64,000 nt of DNA from Carnobacterium gallinarum DSM 4847 (GCF_000744375.1 NZ_JQLU01000005.1:558001-622000); one strand, 5' to 3'; positions 25,655 to 34,836 are shown, counted from the first letter of the stretch. A program made the numbers and translations. The notes: generated by a model from the letters alone, not told the origin.

Positions 25655-28288
25655 TTGGAAGCTTATCAAAAAGATCAAGAACAAGTTTTAACTGAGTTAA
25701 ACACTTCTATGGAAGGTTTACAAAATACCGAAGCAAAAAAACGCCAAGAACAAGATGGCTTAAATGAACTTCAAACAAAAGAAAAAGATTCTGTTTTAAA
25801 ATTATTTCTGGGTACATTTAAAGACGCCATGGTAATTGTCTTACTCATTGTGGCTGCTATTCAAATGATTCTTGGTGATGTTATGGAGTCCGTGATTATC
25901 TTTGCTGTTTTAATGGTGAACTCAATCGTGAGTGTTGTTCAAACAAAAAAAGCAGAAGGTTCACTAGATGCGCTTCGTCAATTATCAGCCCCATTGGCTA
26001 AAGTCATTCGTAATGGTACAAAAGAATCCATTCCAGCAAAAGAATTAGTTGTTGGTGATATCGTTTTACTAGACGCTGGTGATTATGTTCCTGCTGACGG
26101 TCGATTATTAGAAAGTGGTTCATTGCGCGTCGATGAAGGTATGTTAACTGGTGAATCATTACCTGTTGAAAAAAATACCGAACAATTAACAGGTGATGCT
26201 CCCGTTGGCGATCGTCGCAATATGGTCTTTAGCGGTTCAATGGTTGTTTATGGTCGTGGCTTGTTCGTTGTGACAGCTATTGCTAACCAAACAGAAATTG
26301 GAAAAGTAGCCAATCTACTAAATAGTGCTGAACCAAAAGCAACGCCGCTTCAAGTAAAATTAGATGCTTTCAGTAAAAAATTAGGTTTTGGTATTCTTGG
26401 GTTGTGTATTCTGATATTTGCCATTCAAGGCGCTCGTATTTACTTTACACAACCAGAAGATATGACTAAAGAAATTTTACAAGCCTTCATGTTTGCCGTA
26501 GCAGTTGCAGTTGCAGCCATTCCTGAAGCTTTACAGTCAATTGTTACGATTGTCTTATCTGTTGGAACGAATAAAATGGCAAAAAAACATGCAATTATTC
26601 GTAAACTTCCAGCTGTCGAAACATTAGGTTCAACTAGTGTCATTTGTACAGATAAAACAGGAACATTAACTCAAAATAAAATGACCGTTGTTGATTATTA
26701 TTTACCCAATGGACAAACTGGTGATTTTGCTACAGATCCAACTCAATGGTCTGCATCTGAAAAACGTCTAATTCAAATTGCTGTTTTGTGTAATGACTCA
26801 ACAATCAATGAGGAAGGACAAGAACTTGGTGATCCAACAGAAGTAGCTTTAATTGCATATAGCAATGCTGTCAATCAACCTTACCAATTAGTTCGCTCTT
26901 CATTCCCACGAGAAGATGAGATTCCTTTTGATTCTGATCGTAAATTAATGTCTACTGTTCATACTATCTCTGGCGAACGGATGATGTTAACAAAAGGTGG
27001 TCCAGATGTTGTCTTCCAACGTTGTAGCCATGTATTGCTAGATGGTGAAGTTGTTCCATTAACTGACGATTTACTTCGTAGCCTATCTGATCAAAACGAA
27101 GATTTTTCTAACCGAGCTTTACGAGTATTAGCTTATGCTTACAAACCTGTAGAGACTAACCAACAAATTACTTTAGATGATGAACAAGATTTAGTTTTAG
27201 TTGGACTAACTGCTATGATTGATCCTCCTCGTGACGCTGTTTATGCAGCAATCGACGAAGCAAATAAAGCAGGAATTCATACAGTCATGATTACAGGTGA
27301 CCACAAAACAACTGCCAAAGCAATTGGACGTGATATTGGTTTAATGGTAGATGGTGATATTGCCTTAACTGGGCAAGAATTAGATGCTTTAACTGATCAA
27401 GAACTAGATAGTAAATTAGAAAAAATTAGTGTTTACGCTCGAGTTTCTCCAGAGAATAAAATTAGAATTGTTCGCGCATGGCAACGCAAAGGCAAAATCA
27501 CAGCAATGACTGGTGACGGTGTTAATGATGCACCTGCCTTAAAACAAGCTGATATCGGAATTGCGATGGGTAGCGGAACGGATGTTGCTAAAGATGCCTC
27601 TGCAATGGTATTAACAGATGATAATTTTGTTTCAATTATCAGTGCAGTTGAAGTTGGACGTAATGTCTTTGATAATATCAAAAAAGCTATTGCTTATCTA
27701 TTTGCTGGTAACTTAGGCGCAATCATTGCAATCATTGTTGCGTTACTAATGAACTGGGTGAATCCATTTACTGCCTTACAATTACTATTTATTAATTTAG
27801 TGAATGACTCTTTACCTGCAATTGCATTAGGTATGGAAAAAGCTGAACCAGATGTAATGAACCGCAAACCTCGTAATGTTCAAGAAGGAATATTTGCTGG
27901 AGCTACATTAAAATCAGTTATTTATCGTGGAACTTTAATCGGAGTAGCTGTAGTAATTTCACAATATATTGGTATGGGTATCTCACCTGAAATTAGCGTG
28001 GCAATGGCCTTTACAACCTTAATTTTAGCAAGAACCTTACAAACATTCCCTGCTCGTTCAAATACCCAAACTTCTCTTGCTGCTGGCTTTTTTAGTAATA
28101 AATATGTCTTTTTAGCAGTTGGCATTTGTTCTGTCCTTTATGGAATTACGTTATTACCAGGTGTTCGTTCAATCTTCTCAATTCCAACCAACTTTGGTTG
28201 GGCACATTGGTTAACAGCGGCTAGTTTAGCTGTTATCGCAGTAATTTTAATGGAATTAGCTAAATTTTTACCAGGAAAAAATAACTAA
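25655..28288 (+). CDS. Cation-transporting P-type ATPase, probably Ca2+
   Basis: 877 residues of the P2A type. The N-terminal actuator holds MLTGESLPVEK, the phosphorylated Asp is in CTDKTGTLTQNK, and the hinge reads MTGDGVNDAPALKQADIGIA. About ten membrane segments, with PEALQSIVTIV in M4 at the ion site, resembling Ca2+ pumps of Listeria and lactococci. It exports Ca2+ with ATP. The preferred start is TTG 25655, with AAAGGGTGG just upstream. An ATG at 25628 is in frame but lies before that site. Mn2+ is an alternative ion. Confidence 0.9.
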   Translation: MEAYQKDQEQVLTELNTSMEGLQNTEAKKRQEQDGLNELQTKEKDSVLKLFLGTFKDAMVIVLLIVAAIQMILGDVMESVIIFAVLMVNSIVSVVQTKKAEGSLDALRQLSAPLAKVIRNGTKESIPAKELVVGDIVLLDAGDYVPADGRLLESGSLRVDEGMLTGESLPVEKNTEQLTGDAPVGDRRNMVFSGSMVVYGRGLFVVTAIANQTEIGKVANLLNSAEPKATPLQVKLDAFSKKLGFGILGLCILIFAIQGARIYFTQPEDMTKEILQAFMFAVAVAVAAIPEALQSIVTIVLSVGTNKMAKKHAIIRKLPAVETLGSTSVICTDKTGTLTQNKMTVVDYYLPNGQTGDFATDPTQWSASEKRLIQIAVLCNDSTINEEGQELGDPTEVALIAYSNAVNQPYQLVRSSFPREDEIPFDSDRKLMSTVHTISGERMMLTKGGPDVVFQRCSHVLLDGEVVPLTDDLLRSLSDQNEDFSNRALRVLAYAYKPVETNQQITLDDEQDLVLVGLTAMIDPPRDAVYAAIDEANKAGIHTVMITGDHKTTAKAIGRDIGLMVDGDIALTGQELDALTDQELDSKLEKISVYARVSPENKIRIVRAWQRKGKITAMTGDGVNDAPALKQADIGIAMGSGTDVAKDASAMVLTDDNFVSIISAVEVGRNVFDNIKKAIAYLFAGNLGAIIAIIVALLMNWVNPFTALQLLFINLVNDSLPAIALGMEKAEPDVMNRKPRNVQEGIFAGATLKSVIYRGTLIGVAVVISQYIGMGISPEISVAMAFTTLILARTLQTFPARSNTQTSLAAGFFSNKYVFLAVGICSVLYGITLLPGVRSIFSIPTNFGWAHWLTAASLAVIAVILMELAKFLPGKNN

Positions 28289-28320
28289 TATTTATTAAGT
28301 ACTCTTAGAACAAAGCTAGA

Positions 28321-28362
28321 AAAAGGCTAACTGAGGAGATTCCTTCCTCAGTTAGCCTTTTA
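28321..28362. terminator. Bidirectional terminator
   Basis: Perfect 17-base arms beginning AAAAGGCTAACTGAGGA (28322-28338) and complement (28346-28362), between the converging P-ATPase and GH4 genes. Confidence 0.93.
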
Positions 28363-28366
28363 TTTT

Positions 28367-29761
28367 TTAGTTCGATTTCATTAATTCAGTTACATATGCA
28401 ACTGTTTCTGGTTGATTAGCTTCAATTTCAGCAATCTTATCTGCAAATTGTGGCAAGTGTGCTTTATGAGCAATTAATAACTCATCAAGTAAAGTTTTCG
28501 ACATCTTTCCACCTGGCACTAATGGATTGATTGTAAATGCATGTAAAGCTGCACCGTAATCGCCATCAATTGCTGCACGGATAACCGTTTCTTCCATTGC
28601 TTTCATGCCTTGGATTAAACCACGTGCTGCTGGCGGGAATGTTCCCCAGTTATAAGGTTCTGGACCATGACCTGTAACAGGACCAGATACTTCAACCACA
28701 CAATCATAAGGAAGATCAACAATTGTTCCATTATTTTCAGTCGAAACAACCATGTCTGTCCGTTTATCATTTTGGATAGATGCGATTAACTCACAAGCTG
28801 CATCACTATAATGCGTACCACCACGTTGCTCTAACTCTTTTGGTTTATAATCTAATTTAGGATCTTTATACAGTTCAAACAAACGCGTTTCTGTTGCTTT
28901 TACAACTTGAGCCCTTGTTTCACCTTTTTTAAATTCCTCTACCGAATGCGCTAACATTTCGTCTTCGATATAGTAATAACGATGGTAGCCACATGGCAAC
29001 ATACCTAAATCTTTAATTTGTTCATAATGGAATGGCACATTATGAATATTTTTCAAATGACTTTCAGATGCATGTTCTGGTGAATAAATTAAATCAATTA
29101 ATTCTTGTGTACGTTCATTTCCTTCTTTATCCCACACACGGTGCCAATGGAAATGGTTAATTCCTGCATATTTGATAAATAAATCTTTTTCAGGAATACC
29201 TAATTTTTCTGCTGCTTGCTTGCTATGTCCGATTGGAACGTTACATAAACCAGCTGTTTTTTTCCAGCCGCCATGTTTAATTGCTGCTTCTGTGACCATA
29301 CCTGCTGGATTCGTAAAGTTTACTAACCATGCATCTGGACATAATTCTTTCATATCTTCAATAATCCCTAAAATCACTGGAATTGTACGGAACGCTTTAA
29401 ACATTCCACCAGCACCATTCGTTTCTTGACCTAACACACCATGAGATAATGGAATACGTTCATCTTTAATACGTGCTTCTAATAAACCAACACGGAATTG
29501 AGTGGATACATAATCCGCATCTTTTAAGGCTTCACGACGATCTAAGGTTAAATGTACTGTCCAAGGAAGACCAGCAGCCTTAACCATCCGTTTCGCCATC
29601 TCACCAACGATTGCTAATTTTTCTTTACCTGCTTCAATATCTACTAACCAAATTTCTTTAATTGGCAACTCATCTTTACGTTTGATGTAGCCTTCAATTA
29701 ATTCTGGCGTATAACTTGAACCGCCACCAATAGTTACAATCTTTAATGCATTTCTCGACAT
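28367..29761 (-). CDS. 6-phospho-beta-glucosidase, glycoside hydrolase family 4
   Basis: 464 residues. An N-terminal NAD-binding fold (VTIGGGSSYTPELIEG) and the GH4 metal site, with Cys in GLCNVPIG and His in GINHFHW, place it with CelF/LicH-type enzymes. They use NAD+ and Mn2+ in an oxidation-elimination mechanism to split cellobiose-6-phosphate and similar sugars made by PTS uptake. It stands alone here. The PTS genes at 8.6-10.4 kb could deliver its substrate. The promoter carries a 14-base palindrome, so it is probably repressed without substrate. Confidence 0.93.
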   Translation of the reverse strand: MSRNALKIVTIGGGSSYTPELIEGYIKRKDELPIKEIWLVDIEAGKEKLAIVGEMAKRMVKAAGLPWTVHLTLDRREALKDADYVSTQFRVGLLEARIKDERIPLSHGVLGQETNGAGGMFKAFRTIPVILGIIEDMKELCPDAWLVNFTNPAGMVTEAAIKHGGWKKTAGLCNVPIGHSKQAAEKLGIPEKDLFIKYAGINHFHWHRVWDKEGNERTQELIDLIYSPEHASESHLKNIHNVPFHYEQIKDLGMLPCGYHRYYYIEDEMLAHSVEEFKKGETRAQVVKATETRLFELYKDPKLDYKPKELEQRGGTHYSDAACELIASIQNDKRTDMVVSTENNGTIVDLPYDCVVEVSGPVTGHGPEPYNWGTFPPAARGLIQGMKAMEETVIRAAIDGDYGAALHAFTINPLVPGGKMSKTLLDELLIAHKAHLPQFADKIAEIEANQPETVAYVTELMKSN

Positions 29762-29802
29762 ATAAATATCCTCCTATTAAGCGTTTTCTTTTCTACAAAT
29801 TA

Positions 29803-29833
29803 ACTATACTTTGTGTAATGCATTACATGTCAA
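29803..29833 (-). promoter_or_regulatory. Promoter with built-in operator for the GH4 gene
   Basis: TTGACA (29828-29833) and TATAGT (29803-29808) lie 19 bases apart. The perfect palindrome TGTAATGCATTACA (29814-29827) starts directly after the -35 and fills most of the spacer. This is the classic site for a repressor; the regulator is unknown and not encoded next door. Confidence 0.65.
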
Positions 29834-30139
29834 GAAAGGAATTGTATATCTTTGTATTTATTTTAGAACCGCTTACAAATCAGCGTTTCTGAGTTTTCTA
29901 TTTAGCCAGTCTTTGTCTTAAACTATAGGAAATTTGTAGGAAGACATCATAATAAAAAGAACTACGTGGACATACATAAAAAAAACTATTAAGCTACCAA
30001 TTACCGATTGACCATCGATTATCAGCGGCCTAATATGTTTTTTGTTACTGCTCCATTATTTTGGAGCAGCTCCCCAACCGATTAGAAATGAGAAGCTTTT
30101 TTCTATTAATTTATATTATTTCCACTAAACTAAGTCGTT
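29834..30139 (-). terminator. Gene-free stretch with terminator of the DUF2798 gene
   Basis: No convincing gene. An outer inverted repeat (AAAAAACTATTA at 29980-29991 against TAATATGTTTTTT at 30031-30043) ends in eight Ts on the minus strand and is the likely terminator. A second stem, CTGCTCC/GGAGCAG (30048-30069), lies nearer the stop codon. Confidence 0.5.
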
Positions 30140-30625
30140 TTATGACTTTTTGCTATGAATAGCAGACATTACTTTTCGAGCTAACGGCTGTGCAATCAAT
30201 AGTTCAATAAATAAAACAATACCAAAGTTTCTAGGCCAAGCCATTAAAAATCTAGCTATAAGTCCTTGTTCAAAAACAAACCCATGGCCAATAAAGTCTC
30301 CAATCAAAGTCATGCAGAATGACATACCGACTACAGTAAATAATATTGAAAAAAGAAGGTGAGCGTTAAAGCTATCTTGAGTTCCTGAATATTTTTCTAC
30401 TAGTTTATTAACAAAGCGGCTAATAACAAAATTTTCAAGTAACATCGCCACAATAAAAAATAATGGAAAAGCTTTTAAGATGATAAATAGCACCTCTTTA
30501 TTTATTGTATAGAATTGAAGGTAAATATTTAGGAAAGTCATTAAAAATGCTGTTATTCCACAAATAATCACACCATATAAAAGCCCTTCTTTATTACTTT
30601 GAGGTAAGCGTAAATCATGTTTCAT
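30140..30625 (-). CDS. DUF2798 membrane protein
   Basis: 161 residues with four membrane segments that form two similar halves: GVIICGITAFLMTFLNIYLQF with LKAFPLFFIVAM, then SILFTVVGMSFCMTLIGDF with MAWPRNFGIVLFIELLIAQP. The repeated pattern of a Met-Thr turn followed by a Phe/Pro-rich helix is that of DUF2798. The role of the family is unknown; small transporters or membrane stress proteins have been suggested. AGGAG site. Its leader contains a strong terminator-like hairpin right after the promoter, so expression is probably controlled by attenuation. Confidence 0.85.
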   Translation of the reverse strand: MKHDLRLPQSNKEGLLYGVIICGITAFLMTFLNIYLQFYTINKEVLFIILKAFPLFFIVAMLLENFVISRFVNKLVEKYSGTQDSFNAHLLFSILFTVVGMSFCMTLIGDFIGHGFVFEQGLIARFLMAWPRNFGIVLFIELLIAQPLARKVMSAIHSKKS

Positions 30626-30655
30626 TGTCAGTCTCCTATCTTTTTATCAGAGAAC

Positions 30656-30700
30656 AAAAAAAGACGCAGAATCCCATCTGTTCAGATGGTTCCTACGTCT
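30656..30700 (-). promoter_or_regulatory. Terminator-like hairpin in the leader of the DUF2798 gene (possible attenuator)
   Basis: On the minus strand the transcript folds as a 16-17 base-pair stem (outer AGACG/CGTCT, inner CCATCT/AGATGG) directly followed by seven Ts. It begins only about 18 bases after the expected transcription start and ends 31 bases before the gene. There is no upstream gene on this strand for it to terminate, so it should limit entry into the DUF2798 gene. Confidence 0.65.
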
Positions 30701-30724
30701 ACTTGTAATGTTCACTGTTTGACA

Positions 30725-30753
30725 ATTATAACAAAACAATTGAGTGCTGTCTA
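30725..30753 (-). promoter_or_regulatory. Promoter of the DUF2798 gene
   Basis: TAGACA (30748-30753), 17-base spacer, perfect TATAAT (30725-30730). The gap from here to 31087 contains the palindrome AACTACGTAGTT (30851-30862) and otherwise no recognised feature. Confidence 0.7.
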
Positions 30754-31087
30754 GATTAAAATGATAAATATTGTTTATTCCAATTTTTTTAATAAATACT
30801 GATTGCTTTTGTTGTAGGATGTTTTTGTATGTCAAAAGGCTTCTCTTATAACTACGTAGTTGTTTTCTATTTAACTTTTAAGAATGTAATTTCGAAGAGT
30901 TCAAGCAAGCTAATTTTATTTAAACTCAATTAAACATGACTGAAAAAAATTAAAATAGCTCCTTTAGAATTAATGATTTTTAATCCTTTGATTTCATTAA
31001 GAAGAAATGAACTTGCACCTCTACTAGCATTTCACCACCAAAAAGTTTATACTAATAACAAATCAAAAATAGTTCGAGGTGAAAGAC

Positions 31088-31621
31088 ATGAATTTTGTTG
31101 CATTGGATTTTGAAACAGCCAATCATGAACGCCATAGTGCTTGTTCCGTTGCTATGACGGTGGTACGCAACAGCCAAATTGTTGATAATTACTATACACT
31201 CATTAAACCTGAGACGCCTTTTTTCTGGCGGAATGTCCAGATACATGGCATTCATGAGGAAGATGTTGCTGATGCACCAAAATTTCCAGATATATGGGAT
31301 AATATGAAGCCCTTCTTTATTGAAAATCGTCTAATCGTTGCACATAACTTGCCGTTTGACCAAGGCGTTCTCAACGCATGCTTAGATTACTACGGGCTTG
31401 AACGTCCGCACTTCCAGACTCTATGCACCGTGCAGTCAAGTAAAAAATTATTGACTCAGCTTCCGAATCATAAGCTGAATACTGTTAGTGATTATTTAGG
31501 AATCGATTTAAAAAATCATCATCATGCCTTAGATGACAGTAATGCTTGTGCCAACATCTTGCTTTATTTAGAAGATCAATTTGGCACGGATCCATTAAAA
31601 AAATTAGTTAAGCATGTCTGA
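31088..31621 (+). CDS. DEDDh 3'-5' exonuclease (DnaQ-like)
   Basis: 177 residues. ExoI motif VALDFETAN (first Asp and Glu near residues 6 and 8), ExoII VAHNLPFDQGVL, and ExoIII HHALDDSNACA with the final His and Asp. This is the stand-alone epsilon-like exonuclease widespread in Firmicutes, used in DNA or RNA end trimming; its exact substrate is not known. The ATG at 31088 lies at good distance from GAGGTG. The in-frame GTG at 31079 overlaps that site. Confidence 0.88.
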   Translation: MNFVALDFETANHERHSACSVAMTVVRNSQIVDNYYTLIKPETPFFWRNVQIHGIHEEDVADAPKFPDIWDNMKPFFIENRLIVAHNLPFDQGVLNACLDYYGLERPHFQTLCTVQSSKKLLTQLPNHKLNTVSDYLGIDLKNHHHALDDSNACANILLYLEDQFGTDPLKKLVKHV

Positions 31622-31630
31622 CTTAAAATA

Positions 31631-31674
31631 AAACAAAGCGAGCCACTAGAAAGTCTAGCGGCTCGCTTTGTTTT
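31631..31674. terminator. Bidirectional terminator
   Basis: Near-perfect 20-base arms beginning AAACAAAGCGAGCC and ending GGCTCGCTTTGTTT, between the converging exonuclease and acetyltransferase genes. Confidence 0.95.
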
Positions 31675-31694
31675 ATTTTCTATATTTTTTACTA

Positions 31695-32222
31695 TTAATC
31701 TGGATCGATCATCTTACTCATTAAATATACATCGAGATAAACGCCATCTGAAAAGACGCCACGTTGCATGACTCCTTCTTCGACAAATCCAACTTTGCGG
31801 TATAGATCAATTGCTCGCTGATTTCTAGCTTGAACGGTTAATTCAATTCGCCGAACGCGTTCTGTTTCTATAGCCCACTCAATTAGCTCCGTAACTAGAT
31901 TCGTTCCTAAACCAAAGCCCCAGTAATCTCGCTCTACTGAGACGCCTAGCTCAGCAATGTGACATAATTTAGGCTCTTGATTCCCTGTCAGTGACGCTGC
32001 CGCGATTACTTTTTTGCCCAATAACGCCACTAGCAAACAAACATTTTCAGCCTCTACGATTCGCTCAAGATGAAGCTCCTCTTCTTCTAACGTAAGCTGT
32101 ACACCTTCAGATCCCATTGATAAAAAATCCGTTTCGACTGCTGTTTTTTCTAAAAAGCGAATCACCTCGGCTGCATCACTTGGGAGAGCTTCGCGTATGA
32201 CGATATCAATTTCTTCCGACAA
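31695..32222 (-). CDS. GNAT-family N-acetyltransferase
   Basis: 175 residues covering the whole GNAT fold. The acetyl-CoA loop reads SVERDYWGFGLGTNLV, and beta-4/5 holds RRIELTVQARNQRAIDLYRKVGF. The closest well-known relatives are spermidine or ribosomal-protein acetyltransferase-like YkkB/RimI relatives, but the acceptor is not known here. TTG start with AAAGGTGA at proper distance. It comes 33 bases after tsaE on the same strand. In many Firmicutes a GNAT gene (RimI) sits near tsaE, so a role in that set is possible. Confidence 0.83.
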   Translation of the reverse strand: MSEEIDIVIREALPSDAAEVIRFLEKTAVETDFLSMGSEGVQLTLEEEELHLERIVEAENVCLLVALLGKKVIAAASLTGNQEPKLCHIAELGVSVERDYWGFGLGTNLVTELIEWAIETERVRRIELTVQARNQRAIDLYRKVGFVEEGVMQRGVFSDGVYLDVYLMSKMIDPD

Positions 32223-32254
32223 AAACGATCACCTTTTTCCATCCTTTATAGTTG

Positions 32255-32731
32255 CTACGCTTGATTATTACTTTTAGCAAATGCCTCTAACAGAGCTTCA
32301 TATCGTCTTCCAACTGCTGACAAAGAAATTTCACGTTCTGCCAGATCGGTTCCAGCTGGGACAAGCTTGACTTGTAGATAATCCTTAGGTAAATCTTCTG
32401 GAATAAAAGTCGCCCATTCAACTACAGAGACGCCCTCGCCTTGAAAATACTCTTCTAGACCAAGTTCATCGCCACCTGTTTCTTCTAGACGGTAAACATC
32501 CATATGATACAACGGCAAACGTCCATCTGTATATTCTCGAATAATCGTGTAAGTCGGACTTTTAATCACCCGTTGAATTCCAAGACCTTCTGCCAAACCT
32601 TTAGTAAAGGTTGTCTTTCCAGCACCTAGATTGCCTTCTAAAAGCACTACATCACCCGCTTCTAAATAATTCGCCAGCTTTCTAGCTACTTTTTTTGTTG
32701 CTTCTTCATTTTCGGCTCTAATGGTAACCAT
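32255..32731 (-). CDS. tsaE: tRNA threonylcarbamoyladenosine biosynthesis ATPase TsaE
   Basis: 158 residues. The P-loop GNLGAGKTTFTKG (near 35), then SPTYTIIREY, YHMDVYRLEE and VVEWATFIPEDLP are the family landmarks. It is the ATPase that, with TsaB and TsaD, helps make t6A37 on ANN-decoding tRNAs. The partner genes are not in the window. Ribosome site AAAGG is a little far from the ATG. Confidence 0.95.
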   Translation of the reverse strand: MVTIRAENEEATKKVARKLANYLEAGDVVLLEGNLGAGKTTFTKGLAEGLGIQRVIKSPTYTIIREYTDGRLPLYHMDVYRLEETGGDELGLEEYFQGEGVSVVEWATFIPEDLPKDYLQVKLVPAGTDLAEREISLSAVGRRYEALLEAFAKSNNQA

Positions 32732-32799
32732 CGATTATCCAACCTTTCCATAATTATTAAATAGTTCAATTAACGTTTTCAGTTAGAGGTTACATTTAC

Positions 32800-33681
32800 T
32801 TAAATTTCGTGATACGCACCGTATACTTCTTGTTTCTTTAGCTCACGAATTTTAGCGACTTCTTTAATTGCATCCTTACTTGAGCAGTCTGTTTCTGTCA
32901 TTATCAGCTCAACATGTTCTTTTAAACTTAACGCTTGCCAGCTTAAATCCACTGCTGCTGCTAAACTTCCATCAGGATTTCCGTCTAGAATTAAACAAAA
33001 TTCACCACGAATTTCATTATCCGTCGCCCAGATTAAAGCATCTGCTAAACTGCCTCTTAGGAATTCTTCAAACTTCTTCGTTAATTCACGACAGCAAACA
33101 ATCCGTCGTTCCTCACCAAATACAGCAATCATTGCTTTTAAGACTTCCTTTAGACGATGCGGAGACTCGTATAGAATGATCGTTTCTTGATGACGGTTTA
33201 ACTCCTCTAGCGCTGCCAGCTGCTCTTTTTTCTTTCTTGGCAAGAAACCATAAAAATAAAAAGGCTGTGGTGCTAATCCAGAAGCAATTAATGCAGTTAA
33301 TCCAGCATTTGCGCCAGGTAAAGGTACAACTGGAATTCCTGCTTCAATACACGCCACAACTAATTCATGACCAGGATCACTAATTGATGGCATACCTGCA
33401 TCGCTAACTTGGGCGACTGAAAGTCCCTGTTCTAGCTTTTCAATTAATTGTCCGATTCGCTCCTGGGTGTTATGTTCATGAAAGCTAATTTGCGAGGTCG
33501 TTATTTCAAAATAATTTAATAGCTTTTGCGTATTACGTGTATCCTCAGAAGCAATCAAGTCCACTTCTTTTAGCATCCGGATACCTCGAATCGTCATATC
33601 TTCCAAATTGCCAATCGGCGTCGGAACTAAATAAAGGATGCCTCTTGTTTCATCATGAAAGCTCTTTTGACTTTGAATCAT
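32800..33681 (-). CDS. rsmI: 16S rRNA (cytidine-1402-2'-O)-methyltransferase RsmI
   Basis: 293 residues of the tetrapyrrole (type III) methyltransferase fold. LVPTPIGNLEDMTIRG at the N-terminus, SEDTRNTQKLL, QVSDAGMPSISDPG and PLPGANAGLTALIASG are the RsmI pattern. It methylates the ribose of C1402 in the decoding site of the 30S ribosome. The ATG at 33681 has GAGGAGG upstream; the in-frame codon six residues earlier lies inside that site. Its first bases overlap the end of yazA, and it ends the conserved yabA-yabB-yazA-rsmI series. Confidence 0.95.
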   Translation of the reverse strand: MIQSQKSFHDETRGILYLVPTPIGNLEDMTIRGIRMLKEVDLIASEDTRNTQKLLNYFEITTSQISFHEHNTQERIGQLIEKLEQGLSVAQVSDAGMPSISDPGHELVVACIEAGIPVVPLPGANAGLTALIASGLAPQPFYFYGFLPRKKKEQLAALEELNRHQETIILYESPHRLKEVLKAMIAVFGEERRIVCCRELTKKFEEFLRGSLADALIWATDNEIRGEFCLILDGNPDGSLAAAVDLSWQALSLKEHVELIMTETDCSSKDAIKEVAKIRELKKQEVYGAYHEI

Positions 33682-34003
33682 CTCCACTAACCTCCTCACT
33701 ATTTATCACACAAATTTGCTGGTTATCGATAGGAAATACAACGCCAGCCTTTTTTAAAAAATTAATCTTTTGTAAGCGTGTCTGCTTTTTAAAGGCATAT
33801 TCTGCCTTTGTTGCCTCGCTCCGAGTTGCAAAGCTAGCCGCATAAATCATTTTTAAAGGACGGCGAAATTTAGGCTTCGTATATTTGGCGCCCACTCCAT
33901 CATTATGTTCCTTTTCACGACGTTTTAAATCTGTTGTATAACCGCCATAAAAACTATCATCCTTACAGTGCAATACATAAAAATAGCTAAGCTTCTTTTC
34001 CAT
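33653..34003 (-). CDS. yazA: GIY-YIG nuclease-like protein YazA
   Basis: 116 residues. The small GIY-YIG domain is seen as YFYVLHCKDDSFYGGYTTDL, then RREKEHNDG and GAKYTKPKFRRPLKMIY, with the catalytic Arg in DLKRR and Glu in the KAEYAFKK region. UPF0213 proteins like this are stand-alone nuclease domains of unknown target. It overlaps yabB by 17 bases and rsmI by 29 bases, so the three are translated from one message. Confidence 0.92.
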   Translation of the reverse strand: MEKKLSYFYVLHCKDDSFYGGYTTDLKRREKEHNDGVGAKYTKPKFRRPLKMIYAASFATRSEATKAEYAFKKQTRLQKINFLKKAGVVFPIDNQQICVINSEEVSGDDSKSKELS

Positions 34004-34769
34004 ACATAATCTCTCTTATCTCTGGTAAATAGTCGTTTTCCTCACTATAAACAGTTAATGGCGGCATTACTCGAAAACCAGTATCCTTGCCGTCCTTAAT
34101 TCCTTCAATCAATAGAATATTGGCTTCGCGTCCCTCTTTTGGATAAACTAATTGCATTCTTTTAGGCGCTAAACGATTTTTCTGCATCGCGGCTAAAATC
34201 TCAACTAATCGATCTGGTCGATGAACAAAGTAAGCTTTACCATTCATTTTCAGTAAGTCGCTTGTGACTTTCATGACTTCGTTTAAATTTGTATAAATCT
34301 CATGTCTAGCAATCGCCAAATGAATATTCGGATTTTTCTGACTTGTAACTGGTGTTGAAAAATAAGGTGGGTTACAAGTTACCACATCAACTGAATCCTT
34401 AGGAATCCATTGAGTTGCATCCTTTAGCGCTCCATGAATCATTGAGACTTGCTGATCCAAGTGATTTAGCTGAATACTTCGTTGTGCCATATCGGCTAGC
34501 CGCTCTTGTAATTCAATACCAATAATTGGACTTTGAGTTTTTTCACTTAATAATAAACCCACTGCGCCATTTCCGGCACATAAATCAACAATTTTAGCCT
34601 TAGAATAACGTGGTAAATTAGCAAAATGGGCTAATAAAACCGCATCAAGCGAGTAAGAAAAAACCGTTGGACTTTGGATAATATCAAGATTTGCTCGGAC
34701 TAATCGGTCAAGCCGTTCATCCCCTTTTAACCATTGATTCAAAATTAGTTCACTTCCTTGTCCATTCAT
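33987..34769 (-). CDS. yabB: tRNA1(Val) (adenine-37-N6)-methyltransferase-like YabB
   Basis: 260 residues. SAM-binding motif VDLCAGNGAVGLLL and the N6-adenine methyltransferase catalytic tetrad in VTCNPPYFS put it in the TrmN6/YfiC family. It probably methylates A37 of a tRNA; the B. subtilis protein is poorly studied, so the exact target is inferred from the E. coli relative. Weak ribosome site. It stands at the head of yabB-yazA-rsmI. Confidence 0.9.
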   Translation of the reverse strand: MNGQGSELILNQWLKGDERLDRLVRANLDIIQSPTVFSYSLDAVLLAHFANLPRYSKAKIVDLCAGNGAVGLLLSEKTQSPIIGIELQERLADMAQRSIQLNHLDQQVSMIHGALKDATQWIPKDSVDVVTCNPPYFSTPVTSQKNPNIHLAIARHEIYTNLNEVMKVTSDLLKMNGKAYFVHRPDRLVEILAAMQKNRLAPKRMQLVYPKEGREANILLIEGIKDGKDTGFRVMPPLTVYSEENDYLPEIREIMYGKEA

Positions 34770-34836
34770 TCCATTGTCGCCATTTATTATAGCATAATTT
34801 AGGACTAGGCGGATGATTGATTTTAATTTGAAACAA

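Noticed and set aside
30048-30069. CTGCTCC/GGAGCAG stem as terminator of the DUF2798 gene
   Set aside because: No T run follows on either strand; the larger repeat at 29980-30043 fits better.
30647-30835. 62-codon open frame upstream of the DUF2798 gene
   Set aside because: It spans the TATAAT promoter and the terminator hairpin and lacks a ribosome site, so it is an accidental frame.
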